64,000 bases of DNA from Avena insularis (Eukaryota; Streptophyta; Magnoliopsida; Poales; Poaceae): the NCBI GenBank assembly GCA_023614405.1, contig CM042697.1, forward strand, positions 187,921,189 through 187,985,188. The letters run 5' to 3'. The notes under the pieces were generated by a model, which was given only the letters and a program-made list of their open reading frames with translations, was not told the DNA's origin and made no database searches. Numbering within the stretch: position 1 is the stretch's first letter; each line of letters starts with the position of its first letter. Below, one piece after another: positions 12,500 to 23,810 of the stretch. A program made the position numbers and the translations under genes.

Positions 12500-12511
12500 G
12501 GGGGGTAGGTT
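12496..12511 (+). other. Polypurine tract (N1)
   Basis: AAGGGGGGTAGGTT lies directly before the 3' LTR start at 12512 and overlaps the integrase stop region. It primes plus-strand synthesis. Confidence 0.8.
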
Positions 12512-15500
12512 TGTAACATCCCAGATTTTATATTAGGATGTTATTAGTTCCATGCATCATCCTTGCATCATTGCATTCTACAAATGAATTTTTACAACAA
12601 ATCCTAAACACCTAAACCTAGCAAAACCCTAATAGTGTTTTGCCATATGTAAGCTTTATTATAATGGTCAAGTTTGACCCTTCTAAAAACCTTGTAAAAC
12701 ATTAAACTATGGCCCTATGTTGACCACCTTATTTTTATAAAAATTTAGAAACAATTTTCATCAAGTTTGGACTTAGTTTGAAAAAGTTATTTAGGTTTAC
12801 TAAAACAGAAAAAGGAAAAATGTTAAAAAGGAAAAAAAGGGCAGCAGCTAACCTAGCTGGGCCGGCTCGCCAGCCCACCCCGCCCCAGCGCCCGCGCAGC
12901 AGCAAACACGCCAGCGCCACGCCAACCCACTTCCACCTCCACCACAGACACGCGGGACCCACCCGTCATCCCCTTCCTCCCCGCGGAAACCGCGCGCCGC
13001 CGTGAGCTGGTCGGACTCCGACCGAATCGGAGAGGAGTCCGTGTCCCCGACGCCAAGACTCCCGTCTATTTAAACCCCACCACCCTCGGCTCGCCCCGCT
13101 CGATTTCTTTCTTGCAAAAACCCTAGCTGTCGATGAATCACACCGCCGTCGTCGGGTCGACCTCGCCGAGACGGTTCGAAGCCCTCTCCCTTGCTCCTTC
13201 CTCCCTCTGGAGATTCCCCATCCACCACTGATTCTAGCCATGTGCCTTTCCCCTTCTCTCTCACAGGAACTCGCCCGCGATTGCTCGCCAGAGCACCGCT
13301 GGAGACGGAGGAGATCAGCGGGGCCATCTTGAATCGAGGAAGCAAGGGAGGCGACAAGGACATGGCGTGACCCGCGAGGCAGCGAACCTCGTCGACCTCG
13401 CCTGTTCGAGGAACCGCCGGGCCTTGCCACCCGTCGACCAGCGCGCCGCCGCGCCGCCACCATCGTCTACACCTCCTGTAAGCCGTTCTGACTCCTACCG
13501 TTCGATCTTCCATATATGGCTCGGATTAGAAGTAGACCGAAGAATACGCGCCTATCACACACGCCGTGGCCGCCATGTCAGCTTAAGCATCAGCGCATGC
13601 CGCGTCACCCCCCCGTTGCTAGCTAGACCAACCAGCGTCTGCCACTTGGCAAAAACCTTAAGTGAGGAATAGATCTGTTTGCAGATTTAGATTCAAACTT
13701 GCGAATCATGTAAAATTGAATATTTGGCCAAATTTAGCTTATAATATACCGTTGGATTCCTAATTTTATGTAGAATCCAAATCTGCAATAATATCTCAGG
13801 TTTACAGTAAGGTTTTAGGTGTATATTTTAATCATTAGATTAGAGTGTTTATCCTATAGAAAAATAATTAAAATTCTGTTTTAATTGATTCTTGTTGCAA
13901 TAACTTTGTTTCCACAATGCCTACTAGACAAAATTATAAAACCTTGCTTAAGATCATTAAATCTAGTTTGGGGCTAATTAGATGGTTTGATCTCCTTTAA
14001 TCCTAGGAATTGTTTTAGTGACTCAATTAGATCTAAACCTTTGGGAAATCAATCCTAGTGACACCCTCACACCATTGCAACTCAATCTTGCTACCTTGGT
14101 CAATTTAGAAGAACCAACCTTGCATAAATTACCATGTGCATGCATGCATGATTACCTCTGTGATATGTTTTGAACAAGTTGTGATCAGATCTATGTTTGT
14201 GATTCGTTAGATTGTTCGGAGTGCGCTAAGGAGTGCTATTGTGTAGAGTGCTGCTCGGATCAAGGCAAGTTACACCACTTGTTCATAATTTTGTCCCAGT
14301 TTTGATTCTATGCATGTGATCTTCAAAATTCTGTAGTATGCATGTGTAGGATGTTCCAGTAGAATTTTCCTTAGTATTATTTTGCAAGTGCGATGATTTT
14401 GTAGTATGCCATGAGTAGCTCTATACTTAGGATTTTCCCTCCTAATAGGTTACCCCTGTTTTTGCTAAGTATTGCTTGTTATGCTATATATACAAAGTAC
14501 CGTTGGGGGGTTCGAAAGACAAATAATTTTTCTAAGTATGAAGGCTCTCTAGAGCAAACTTTTCTTCTCAAATCCACTTCAAAATAAAACTAAGTTTTCT
14601 TCTCGGCGGAATGGTTGTCAGGACAACGAGTGAGATTTTGGTGGAGGAAGTCCGCCCAGGAATCAAAGAAGTCTGCCATGTTTCAGAATTCAGAAGCTTC
14701 CAGTGCAACCACAATACATTATGGGCTCTGTCTTGGCCTACTACTTAGTGGGAAACCTCACCTGGGTACCAACATTTGGAGGTTCTTGGCACGGTTGGAT
14801 CCGGAAGGTAGAGGGGCTACTAAGGGAAAGCCTCGCCATGGTCTTGTCTGTAAAAGGACTTGATCGTGGATTGTGGGTAAAGTGCACAAACTCTCGAGAG
14901 TATAGCAATCTGATCGATCAGCCGTGTTCAGGGTAACAGAACAATAATGAGCGTCTGAAGGATGGAGCCTCTGAAGGATCTTCCTCTCTCTTCTTTAAAC
15001 AAAAGTTTTAAAAACCCCAAGGCGTGAGTAATATCGCCAATGGGTGGGATTTTGGGGAACTTGGTGTGTAATATCCAAGTGTCACTTGGTGCGTAATATC
15101 CAAGTGTTTGGTTGGTTGGACACTTGGTGCATAATATCCTCGTGTGCCACTCGACCTTGTGTTATCTAAGCAAATGTTTACAAAGTAGGACAATCCTATC
15201 TTCTTCTCTCTACTTAAGAAAACTAGCTTTGAGCAAATGAACTCTACAGCCTATTCCAGCCTTGCATGTAGAGATAGTCTTTTCTCTCCTTGGTGTAATT
15301 TGCCAATACATTCAAAGTATTGACCCAACTTGTTGGCTGCACGTCTTATGTGCAGAATCCGAAGATTGAAAGGTGCGTAGGGATCGCGGGTCTACACTCG
15401 ACAAGCCTGGGGCGTTGATGGACTCATGCTGCTTTTATGTTTCCGCTGTTATTTGAGCTAGCATAATGCTAAGCAATTTTTTTAATAAATTCATACTCTG

Positions 15501-15629
15501 GATTCTCCGTGTAATAAAGACTTTGTGTTTTACATGATATTCCATCGACTGTGAGTGCTAGCTATTGATCCAGGGACTAGCATGTTAATCACAGGGACTT
15601 AGGATCCTTATCGATCCGAGGTCACTACA
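12512..15629 (+). repeat. N1 3' LTR
   Basis: 3118 bp, TGTAACATCC..CACTACA. It differs from the 5' copy by scattered substitutions and a few larger changes in the GC-rich part; for example, a segment after GCTGGGC near 12860 is replaced in the 5' copy. It keeps an intact-looking GTAAGC donor at 13478, so the putative LTR intron would be 13478-14210. It is followed directly by element A gag. Confidence 0.9.
14211..14264 (+). other. Exon-like Cys-rich block in N1 3' LTR
   Basis: 54 bp, same boundaries as the 5' copy (GTTAG before, AAG|GCAAGT after). Phase-1 reading gives CSEC.KECYCVECCSDQ. The Cys spacing C-x-E-C...C-x-C-V-E-C matches the block of element B after a one-residue gap, which supports a protein-level relation. 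Confidence 0.45.
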
Positions 15630-17243
15630 ATGGCATCTCTCTTTTATTCTAAATTCTATCCTCCCAGTGAAATTCAGAAGGATAGGAATCTGATATATAA
15701 CTTTTGTCCTCATGATGGAGAGAGTACAGCTCAAGCTTGGGGGAGATTGAAGTTTTTAATGCTTAAATGTCCTATTCATGAACTCCCTAACAATATTATT
15801 ATCAATAACTTTTATGCTAGGATTTCTCTTCATGATAAAGATTTACTAGATGCTTCGTGTGCTAGATCATTCACACGTATGAAGGAAGAAGCTAAATTGG
15901 ATCTACTAGACCATATTCAAGAGAACACTAAAGCTTGGGAGAATGACAAAGGAAGAAAGTTAGGTATAAGCTATGATTATGAATGCATTAAATCTTTTAT
16001 GGGAACTGATGACTTCCGTGATATTGGCAATGAGTTTGGTCTTCATTCCCAAAGTATTGCCAACTATTTTAAGGCCTTTGCCTCTTACATAGAAATTCAC
16101 AAAAAGAAGTGGAATAAGTACCATGCTCCTTATAAAGATGTTGTTAGTCATGTTCCTGTTAGAAGTGCTAAAGTTTTTACTAGTAATCATATTGTGCCTG
16201 AACCTTATGTTGAGAAAATACCTTTCCCAGCTAAGGTAAAGGAGTATTCTATGATGATTAGTGCAAACAATAAAGGTACTAAGAAAACTGTGGATCCTGT
16301 TGAGCAATTGAATATTGAACCTATGGTAGCTATTGTGAAAGACCCTGTCACTAGAAATATAGAGTATGAGCACATTGTCTTATGTGAAGGTGCTTCTAAT
16401 ATTATCTCTCATCCTAGTAAGGCTAGAAAAGCTAGTGTTCCTGTGCTTTCTGTTAAAATTGGTGATCATTGCTACTATGGTTTATGTGATATTGGTGCTA
16501 GTTCTAGTGCTATTCCTTATGAGCTTTACAGGGAAATTATGCATGAAATTGGTCCTTGTGAGCTTGAGGACATCGATGTGGTTATTCACCTTGCTAATAA
16601 TGAGACCATTTTACCTATAGGTATTGTAAGATATGTGGAGGTTCTTTGTGGTAAGATTAAATATCCTGCTGATTTTCTAGTGCTTAATTTAGCAGCTAGT
16701 AAAACTTGTCCTATCATTTTTGGTAGAACTTTCTTAAACACTTGTGGAGCTATTATAGATTGTAAGAAGGAGAAAGTTTTAACTAAGTTTGATGGAGATT
16801 CTTATGAGTTTAACTTTTCCAAATTTGCTAAATCTCCTTGTGAAAATAACTTACCTAATAAATATTTCATGATGGAACAACTTGCTTCTATTGATCCGGT
16901 TTATGACCTTGGACCTCTTTTTGGTGACTGTAAGTATGCTCATTCTGATGATAGAGTTGTTTCCAATGACAATTATATTGTCAACTTTATTCAAAGTGCT
17001 ACTGAAAGTTATTATGAGAGAGGGAAACATGGTTTTATGCATCTCAATAATGTTAAGTTTCCCCGTTTTATGTTGAAAGCTTTGAAGTTGCATTTGTTTT
17101 GTCTTCCTATGCTAGTGGCTTTTTGTTTCAACAATTTGTTTTCTCATGATACTCCCATGCATAGGAAGTGGGTTAGACTCAAATGTGCTGGTTATTTGCT
17201 TCTTGATTCTCTCTTTCACTTCAAATATATATCTCCTTTGTGA
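15630..17243 (+). pseudogene. gag-pro: Element A gag C-terminal part and protease
   Basis: 537 codons open from the N1 junction to TGA at 17241. It starts LFYSKFYPP shortly after the junction, has FCPHDGESTAQAWGRLK and later the Athila-type retropepsin CDIGASSSAIPYELY (DIG in place of DTG) with ANNETILPIGIV and CPIIFGRTFLNTCGAIIDCKKEK. The C-terminus (FCLPMLV..HRKWVRLKC) resembles the end of other non-autonomous Athila relatives. No RT follows. The ATG at 15630 is an accident of the junction; the true start is at 3332. Confidence 0.8.
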
Positions 17244-17871
17244 GCATCTTTGAAGATATCAAGCCTTACTTAATGGCAATAAAGAAAAGTACTTGTTGGG
17301 AGATAACCCAAGAGTTTAGTTGAGTCTTGGAAGTTATTACCTCCGTAATAACCGCTCCTTATCCTTTTTTTTGGTTTTTGTGTGAAGTTCAACTACTTTT
17401 GAGAAGTAGAGGAGTTGTGAAAAGTGGCTGTCCTGAGACAGATTTTTTTGCTGCATTGTAAAAATTCGTGAGGGAGATCAGTACGTCGGATGGAGCTGTA
17501 TTTTTCTAAGATTGTTCTCCAGGTTGTTACCCAACTTTCATTAGTTCTGCACTTTTTGATTTGAGCAACAGAAGGTTTTTGAAAAAATCAATCTTTATCT
17601 GCTGGTCTGTTTTGACAGATTTCTTTGTCAACAGAAGGAAATTCCAGGAGAAGGAGAAAAGGAGTCTGCAGAGTTCATCTTTGAATAGGTAAAAGTGGTG
17701 AAAATAGAAGGTTTATGAAACCCCAATATTTTTATATTTTTGATGTTTTTAATACATAAGGGAAGTTACGAGACGGAACTGAAGAGGAAACGGAGGCCGG
17801 GGTGGACAAACCCACCCCAGGCGCGGGCCCCAGCTGGCCACGCCTGGAGGGGGTGAGACCACCCCGAGCTC
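17244..17871 (+). other. Element A non-coding internal DNA, left of B
   Basis: AT-rich DNA after the gag-protease stop, with GTTGGGAGATAACCCAA near 17297-17313, a short imperfect inverted repeat often seen after this ORF in related elements (from memory). A GC-rich stretch follows at 17790-17866. No gene is seen. AGCTC at 17867-17871 is the left target copy of element B. Confidence 0.5.
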
Positions 17872-18900
17872 TGTCACATCCCAAATTTTATATTTGGTAC
17901 TGCATAACAGTCATGGCATTGCGTCATGATCATCCATGCAAAATTTCGATTTGAAAAGGTTTTGACAAAACAAACCACTTGCATTTGCGTTTTGACACCT
18001 ACACATGAACACTTGGTTTTACCATGCTACTATGAAAAACATTATATTGTGGGTGTATGGAAGGCACAGGTGCATAGAGGGTTCCACCCCGAACCCGTAG
18101 CACTTTGAATTGCCTCAATCGGAGCTTCGTAACAAAAGATATGGCAAACTGAATTTCTGCTTACTTCCTGGACAGTTCAGACATTTTCTGTCAAAATTCA
18201 GATAAGCAATTCGTCTGAGAAAAAAAAGAAAAAAAGGAAAAAGAATAAAAAAAGGGGGCAGCGGCAGCAGCGGCCAGCAACGCCCAGCGACAGCCACCGC
18301 AGCCAGCGTAGCCACAGAGAAGCGCCTGACGCTGGCGGATAATCTGTAGCCGCCGCCCTTTGCGGTGACGAGCGGTCCGCTGTCCCCACACTGCCACGAC
18401 GTGCTGGGACCCTTGTCAGCGTGTTCTTCCCCAACACGAACTGCTCTCTGATTCTTGCGGGAATTCGTGTCGAATCCGAACGTCCCCGCGTGATTTTTGC
18501 CTACCATCTTAAAGCCCTAGCCCTCCTCTACGAAACCCCCCAAACCTCGCCCTCTCTCGCGCCGCCATCGACGAGGAATTCCTCGCCGGAGTTCACCGCC
18601 GCCGCCGCCGCCACCGAGCTCAGTAATTTCACCGCCGCCGCCTTTCGCCTACCTGAGCGCGACCTCGCTTCCGCCACGCCACTGACCCGCCTCTCCCTCT
18701 TCCCTCGCAGGACTGCCGCCACCGAAGCCGACAGCAGACGCCGCTCAACCGCTTCCGCCCGTCTGCCTCGCGCTCGCCGACCGCTGCCGTCGCCACGAGG
18801 AGCTTCACCTCCACTCCCCCGATGCCGTTCCGCCCTTGACCGCCGCCGAGGACAGCCACCGCCGCCGCCACGACCTCGCCGCCGCCCGCCGCCAGCTCCG

Positions 18901-19742
18901 GTGAGCCCTCCTCCTCACACACCCCCTGCCGCACGATCCCGATCCAACGGTCCAGATGGACCGTGGAAAGGTCAGCACTGGCAGCTGACTAGTCAACCAC
19001 CACGTCAGCTGCCACATAGGCGCGGTCAATAGTTAACTTTGACTGTGTATTTCTAATTTGATTTAAATTGGCAGAAAATAGCTAAAACTTGTAAAATTCA
19101 TATCTTTAGATCTAATGGGCCAAAAATTGCAAATAAAATATGTGTAGAATCAGTGTCTCGTGTAGAATATCGCTGTACAGTTGTTTTACACTTTTACAGC
19201 AAGGTTTTTTCCTGGTTAATTAAATGAGTTAATTCCCTTTTTGGAGTATTAAATTCATAGAATAAGTTATGTAACTCCAAAAATTGCAAATAAGATGTCC
19301 CTGGAATCAGTAGAACAAGGGGAATCTTATAGTGAATTAAAAAGTTAGGCTTACAGTATTGGAATTTGCAGAATCTATTTAAAGGCTTACTATAGTATTT
19401 TAATTACCCAGGGCTTTATATAAATCCTTTTTGAGAAATTCTAACTGGTACCGATTCTATTATGAGTTGCCTACGTAGTGGAAATTTTCCAAGATTTTAC
19501 AAACAGTATGTTAGCAGTGGCTAATTATTTATTTCTAGCTCTATTATTTGAGCATTATAAATTGCATGCTTTGTTTTCTTTGCACACAAAGTGATTTCCA
19601 TGCATGCATACAGTAGTTATACTGAATAAGATTATGTGATGCTATTGTAGCATTATACAACTTGTCATGCATGCATCTTGCATTCTCTTTGTTTGCATAT
19701 GATTGTATATGGTTTGTTTATGATTGCAATTGTGTCGTGTAG
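18901..19742 (+). other. Putative intron inside B 5' LTR
   Basis: 842 bp from GTGAGC to GTGTAG. Base composition shifts from GC-rich exon-like DNA to AT-rich DNA exactly at the donor. The 3' LTR has the same arrangement at 28092-28932 (841 bp). Joining would put one G before the block, giving Asp as the split codon. Splicing is inferred, not shown. Confidence 0.4.
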
Positions 19743-19802
19743 ATTGTGACGAGTGCAACGTTTGCTCGTGTGTGGATTGTTCTTCCGATCGCTACAGCCA
19801 AG
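19743..19802 (+). other. Exon-like Cys-rich block in B 5' LTR
   Basis: 60 bp between GTGTAG and AAG|GCAAGT. In phase 1 it reads CDECNVCSCVDCSSDRYSQ with no stop. The 3' LTR copy at 28933-28992 differs by one T-to-C change that leaves Asp unchanged. Boundaries, phase and Cys pattern match N1 and, more loosely, D. Confidence 0.5.
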
Positions 19803-21009
19803 GCAAGTAGATGCTACTGTTCATGATGTTGTCCTACTATTTTCAATGCAGTGTCGTGTATTTTATAGATGCATGTGTAGGATATTACTATCGCTATGCT
19901 ATGTCCTATTATGTGGTAGGGCTTTTCTGTAGATGAACCACCATTGGTAGATGTGCTTAGTCATGCTATGATGAACGAGGGCTGGGTTACATCACTGAAA
20001 GTTGTTTCTAAATGTGTTGGTTTGCGAAAACTAAAACAACTTAACCAATGAATCTCCTGGGTGTGATGGGATTGATAATTTTTGGTGGTATCATTGCGGA
20101 AAGGCACCCAGGTATCAAGAGAGAATGATTGGCTTCTTTATTTTGTAGCTTACGTGTACAACCATGTGCCAATAATGAAATGGGTGGTTGGTTGGACTCA
20201 GTAGGTTGTGGTAATCGAAACCACGCATCCAGAGATGTAGAATTTTGGTAGGTTGGACCGGTGCGTGTTGGGTTTGGGGAGCTACTCCCCGAACGGTCTC
20301 TTCTTGGACTTCTCCCTATCATCACCCAAAATGAGAGTGATGGTACGAGTTGGGCTGGCCAAGTCATATGGGTAAAGTGTACTAACCCCTGCAGGGTGTA
20401 TAATCTAATCGATTAGCCGTGTCCCCGGTTATGGACATCTGAGTTGCTTGATATTGATTCCATGACATGTTTCTCACTCATTCTAATTTCATAATTGTTT
20501 TAATGTTGTTGGGTTAACTTAATTGGGATCTTTTGAAAGAAAATTAAAAACTGTTGATGAAAGTAGGACAAAGGTATTTGCAAATGCAAGCTAGCCACAG
20601 CTCCACTTGCCAAATATGCATGTAGATGTTAGCACTATTGTCTGCTTTAATAGCTCTACTTGCCATACATTCCATGTATTGACCCTTCGGGGCTGCTACG
20701 TTTCATGTTGCAGGATATTCCGATTCTGAGTAATCGATTTAGGCCACGGTACTCCACTCAGCACTTGTTCACTTGTGGGCAATTTGAAGAATGGAGGATT
20801 TACTATATTTATGTTGCTACTTGAGTTATTTGAGCTAGCCTTGAGCTAAGCTTTATTTGTAATAATGATACTATGGATCTTCATTATTTATGATACACGG
20901 ATATTTTACTATGTTATTCATCTTATTCTATCGTGGGCCAATGAACCGATCCAGGGATTGGCATGTCACATAGAAGCTACGGTCTTTTCAGAACCGTAGT
21001 GTTACAATA

Positions 21010-21023
21010 TGGTATCAGAGCCC
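21010..21023 (+). other. Primer-binding site, tRNA-Met type (B)
   Basis: TGGTATCAGAGCCC starts three bases after the LTR end and matches the standard tRNA-iMet complement. Confidence 0.9.
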
Positions 21024-21174
21024 ATGTGTCGACTGTAGTATCGTGACCTAGGTTTGGATTAGGAAGCCATAGATTTATTAAAGCTTACATTAACTCTGTC
21101 TTTCATCTTATGCCTTTCACTCTCGTAAATTCTTACCATATGCTATTCTCACACTTTCCTCTTTTAATTGTTAG

Positions 21175-22169
21175 ATGGGAGAAGTCAGGACTGAGTATGC
21201 AACTATGGAGTCACCAAGGCCCTTTGCAAGACAGTTGGCACAGCTCTCGCAGTCATTGGGATTGCCACTGCCCATGTTCAAGGGAAGAAGGCTGTACACC
21301 TATGGATATGGCGAGGATGCATGGGAGATCACCACCTTCATCTTCAGGGATGCCGCCTTGCCAAACCCTGTGCATCTGATCTACACCAATACATACTGCA
21401 ACTGGGGACTTGGAATAAACTTGGCCCTGCATGGAGCCCTATCACGCCAAAGGCCATCTTGTTCGACACCTCATCGCCCACAGACTACCGTGACTACGGG
21501 AGGCGTGATGAGGGTGGGTACATTGTGGTTACCCCGGGCGACAGGAACAACATGCCGCCCCGTCGGAGGCACATAGAGGATATGGAAAGGGATAATGGAG
21601 CTCTAGCTGAGAAAGTGATGATGGTAAAAGAGATAGCAGATTTTGCTAGCAATGGTATGGTGGTCCAAGGACTAGAGATAGAGACCTTGCATGAAGTTGT
21701 GGATGTTCTGAAGAATGACCTGATAGGAAGGGATGCAACCATAGCTCAGCTTAATGGAACTGTGCAGGAAAACAACCAGACCATACAACAGCTGCAAGGG
21801 ACCGTCCAGGAAAGGGATCAAACTATTGAACATATGACAGCCCAGATTGCCGCTCTCCAAGCACAGCTGAATCCACTCTCTGATGATGACAATGGAGATC
21901 ATGGCAACGATGATGATTATGATAACAATGGGAACGATGATGAAGATGAGGACGAGGATGATGATGATGGAGACGATGATGGTGGAGGAGATGAAGCTGT
22001 TGCAGCCGCAGCAGAGAATGAAGAAGAAGAGGAGGATCCAGAAGAGGTGGAGTTCGAGATTTCAAGTGATGACTCAGGAGAGGTATATACTCTGCCGCCA
22101 TGGTTGGTTCGTGGACAGAAGCGTCAACGCATGAGTGCAAGGACCTACCGCAACCTCTTCAAGAAGTAG
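21175..22169 (+). pseudogene. B extra ORF upstream of gag (coiled coil with acidic tail, frameshifted)
   Basis: Starts at ATG 21175 directly after TTTTAATTGTTAG. The first ~85 codons (MGEVRTEYATM..) are followed by a frameshift around 21440, after which the frame is open to TAG at 22167. The second part has heptad-like repeats (QLNGTVQENNQTIQQLQGTV), then a long Asp/Glu/Asn-rich stretch, then a basic C-terminus (QKRQRMSARTYRNLFKK). Same position and general design as the N1 ORF but little direct similarity. Function unknown. Confidence 0.65.
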
Positions 22170-22787
22170 ATAGAAGTCCACCAATTAGTCTTCGTTAGGT
22201 AAAATCGTTAGGATTAGTCTCGATCGATGTAAAACTTAATTACTGTTAGTTTAAGAGTGTTTAGTTGCTCCTATTTGTACTCCAATATCCCAGGATTATT
22301 TGTGCGAATTTTATAGAAGAGTTATGTCGAGTTTGGTTAATATCTGACTTTTCCTGTTGTAGTTTTGTGCTGACACAGCTGCACTGCACGATTTGTCATA
22401 TTTTATTGGTAACTGGGAAAAATCTGGAAAAAATAGGGTTTGTACGGAACTCCCTGTACTGTATACACAAAAATCAGCACAAATTCTGGACGAGTTTAAG
22501 TCAGGTATAAAAATTCGTGAACACTGCTGGACTGTTCTAGCAGATTCCAGTTTTTAATGCTTTGTTGACCTTTTGTGTAGATAACTATTGCCAACTTTTC
22601 TAAAAACTATTTCAGTAGATATATACTGCTAGGATAACCCCTGGGATGTTTCTGGATCATTTGTTTGCTGCTGTGTTGCTTGCTTGAGATTGTCTGTGAT
22701 TGTTTTGTTGTTGTTTGGTCATAATGCATGGGTAGAATCCTGTTTTCGTAATCGATTCTTTCTAAACTTACCTGTGCTGAACCGCAG
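22170..22787 (+). other. Non-coding spacer between B extra ORF and gag
   Basis: 618 bp, AT-rich, no supported gene. It ends in a pyrimidine-rich stretch and CCGCAG directly before the gag ATG at 22788, which is a good 3' splice-site context. Confidence 0.6.
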
Positions 22788-23810
22788 ATGCCTCCCCGCC
22801 GTAAAACCACTGAGTTGGAGCAGCTCATGGCAGCTTAGGAATAGCTGACCCAAGTTATGACCCAGTTCATGGAAGCTCAGAACAACAACAACAACAACAA
22901 CAACAATGGAAACAACCAGCCTCAGGGAGATGCTCTCACTAGGTTTCTGAGGCTAAAGCCAGCAAAGTTCTCAACTGCAGCGGAACCAATGGTTGCTCTC
23001 GACTGGTTGCATTCAGTCAATAAGGATCTGGTAACTGTTGGGTGCACGGATGCTGAGAAGGTGATATTTGCTGCTCACCTACTGGAGGGACCAGCCGCTT
23101 CGTGGTGGGACACTTTTCAGATCACCCACCCTCTGGACACCGTGACTTGGGCAATGTTTGAGGAAGGTTTTAGGACCAAGCACGTATCTTCAGGAGTTCT
23201 GAGCCTGAAGAGGAAGGAATTTCGCAACTTGCGCCAAACCAACCGCATCGTGGCTGAGTATATTGAAGAGTTCAACAACCTGTCTCGTTATGCACCTGAG
23301 GATGTTGACACTGATGCCAAAAGGAGGGAGAAATTCCTGGATGGCCTCAGTGATGAGCTTTCAGTGCAGTTGTTGGTGGTTTATTGTCCCACTTTCCAGG
23401 AGCTTATGGACAAGGAAATAATCTTAGAAGGGAAGCACAAGCAGGTGGAAAGCCGCAAGAGGAAGAGCAACAATCACCACTCTGGTTCTCAGCACAAGTC
23501 TCGCACTTCTTATGATGGATACTCCAAGCATGGAGGGAGTGACCATGGGCACCATGAAAGCCATGACCGCCACAACCATGGAGGCGATGTACATCGCCAA
23601 GATAGCCACAAGAGCAACCGCTACAGCCACAAGGGAGGGCACACTCACCATTCTGGAGGACACAGTGGACATGACCGCAACCGTGACCGCGGATTTGTGA
23701 AGAAGGACCTGAGTGAGGTGACATGCTTCAAGTGTGGCTAGAAGGGACATTATGCAGACAACTGTCCGGAGAAGAAGGGACTAAAGCCAGGCAACAACCA
23801 GAAGGCCACA
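22788..23810 (+). pseudogene. gag: B gag (three in-frame stops)
   Basis: Starts MPPRRK at 22788. TAG codons at 22836-22838 and 22842-22844 break the N-terminus. An (AAC)n poly-Asn tract follows, then the core (LEGPAASWWDTFQ, KEFRNLRQ, YIEEFNNLSRYAPEDVDTD) and a His/Ser/Gly-rich linker. The zinc knuckle is interrupted by TAG at 23739-23741, right after CFKCG. The open frame from 22857 is only the portion after the early stops. The product would be the capsid/nucleocapsid of the particle. Confidence 0.85.

Larger units (their letters stand above)
3654..15629 (+). mobile_element. Element N1: Ty3/gypsy Del/Tekay-type chromovirus nested in A
   Basis: Complete structure: 5' LTR, tRNA-Met primer site, one extra ORF, gag, protease, RT, RNase H, integrase with chromodomain-like tail, polypurine tract, 3' LTR. 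Both LTRs start TGTAACATCC and end ..CACTACA. The flanks are GGAAG (3649-3653) and ATGGC (15630-15634), which do not match as a target duplication. The coding part has five in-frame stops and at least two frameshifts. It sits in A gag and is younger than A. Confidence 0.9.
17872..21006 (+). repeat. B 5' LTR
   Basis: 3135 bp. A GC-rich first third (18240-18960) contains a very strong acceptor-like CCCTCTTCCCTCGCAG at about 18695-18710 and a donor-like CCG|GTGAGC at 18900/18901. The AT-rich remainder has two CATGCATGCAT (RY-like) motifs near 19600 and 19670 and the exon-like block at 19743-19802. An open frame at 18421-19032 is GC-driven Ala/Pro/Arg-rich reading with no domain and is not called. 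Confidence 0.92.

Noticed and set aside
12966..13513. Overlapping - strand frames in the N1 3' LTR
   Set aside because: GC-rich LTR shadow; the 5' LTR copy breaks them with indels, and no motif is present.
18421..19032. Long Ala/Pro/Arg-rich open frame in the B LTR
   Set aside because: It lies in GC-rich LTR DNA where all frames tend to be open, has no domain, and the 3' LTR copy does not keep it.
22881..22905. (AAC)n, (ATC)n and (TTG)n runs as CRISPR-like or regulatory arrays
   Set aside because: They are simple triplet microsatellites; two of them encode poly-Asn in gag.
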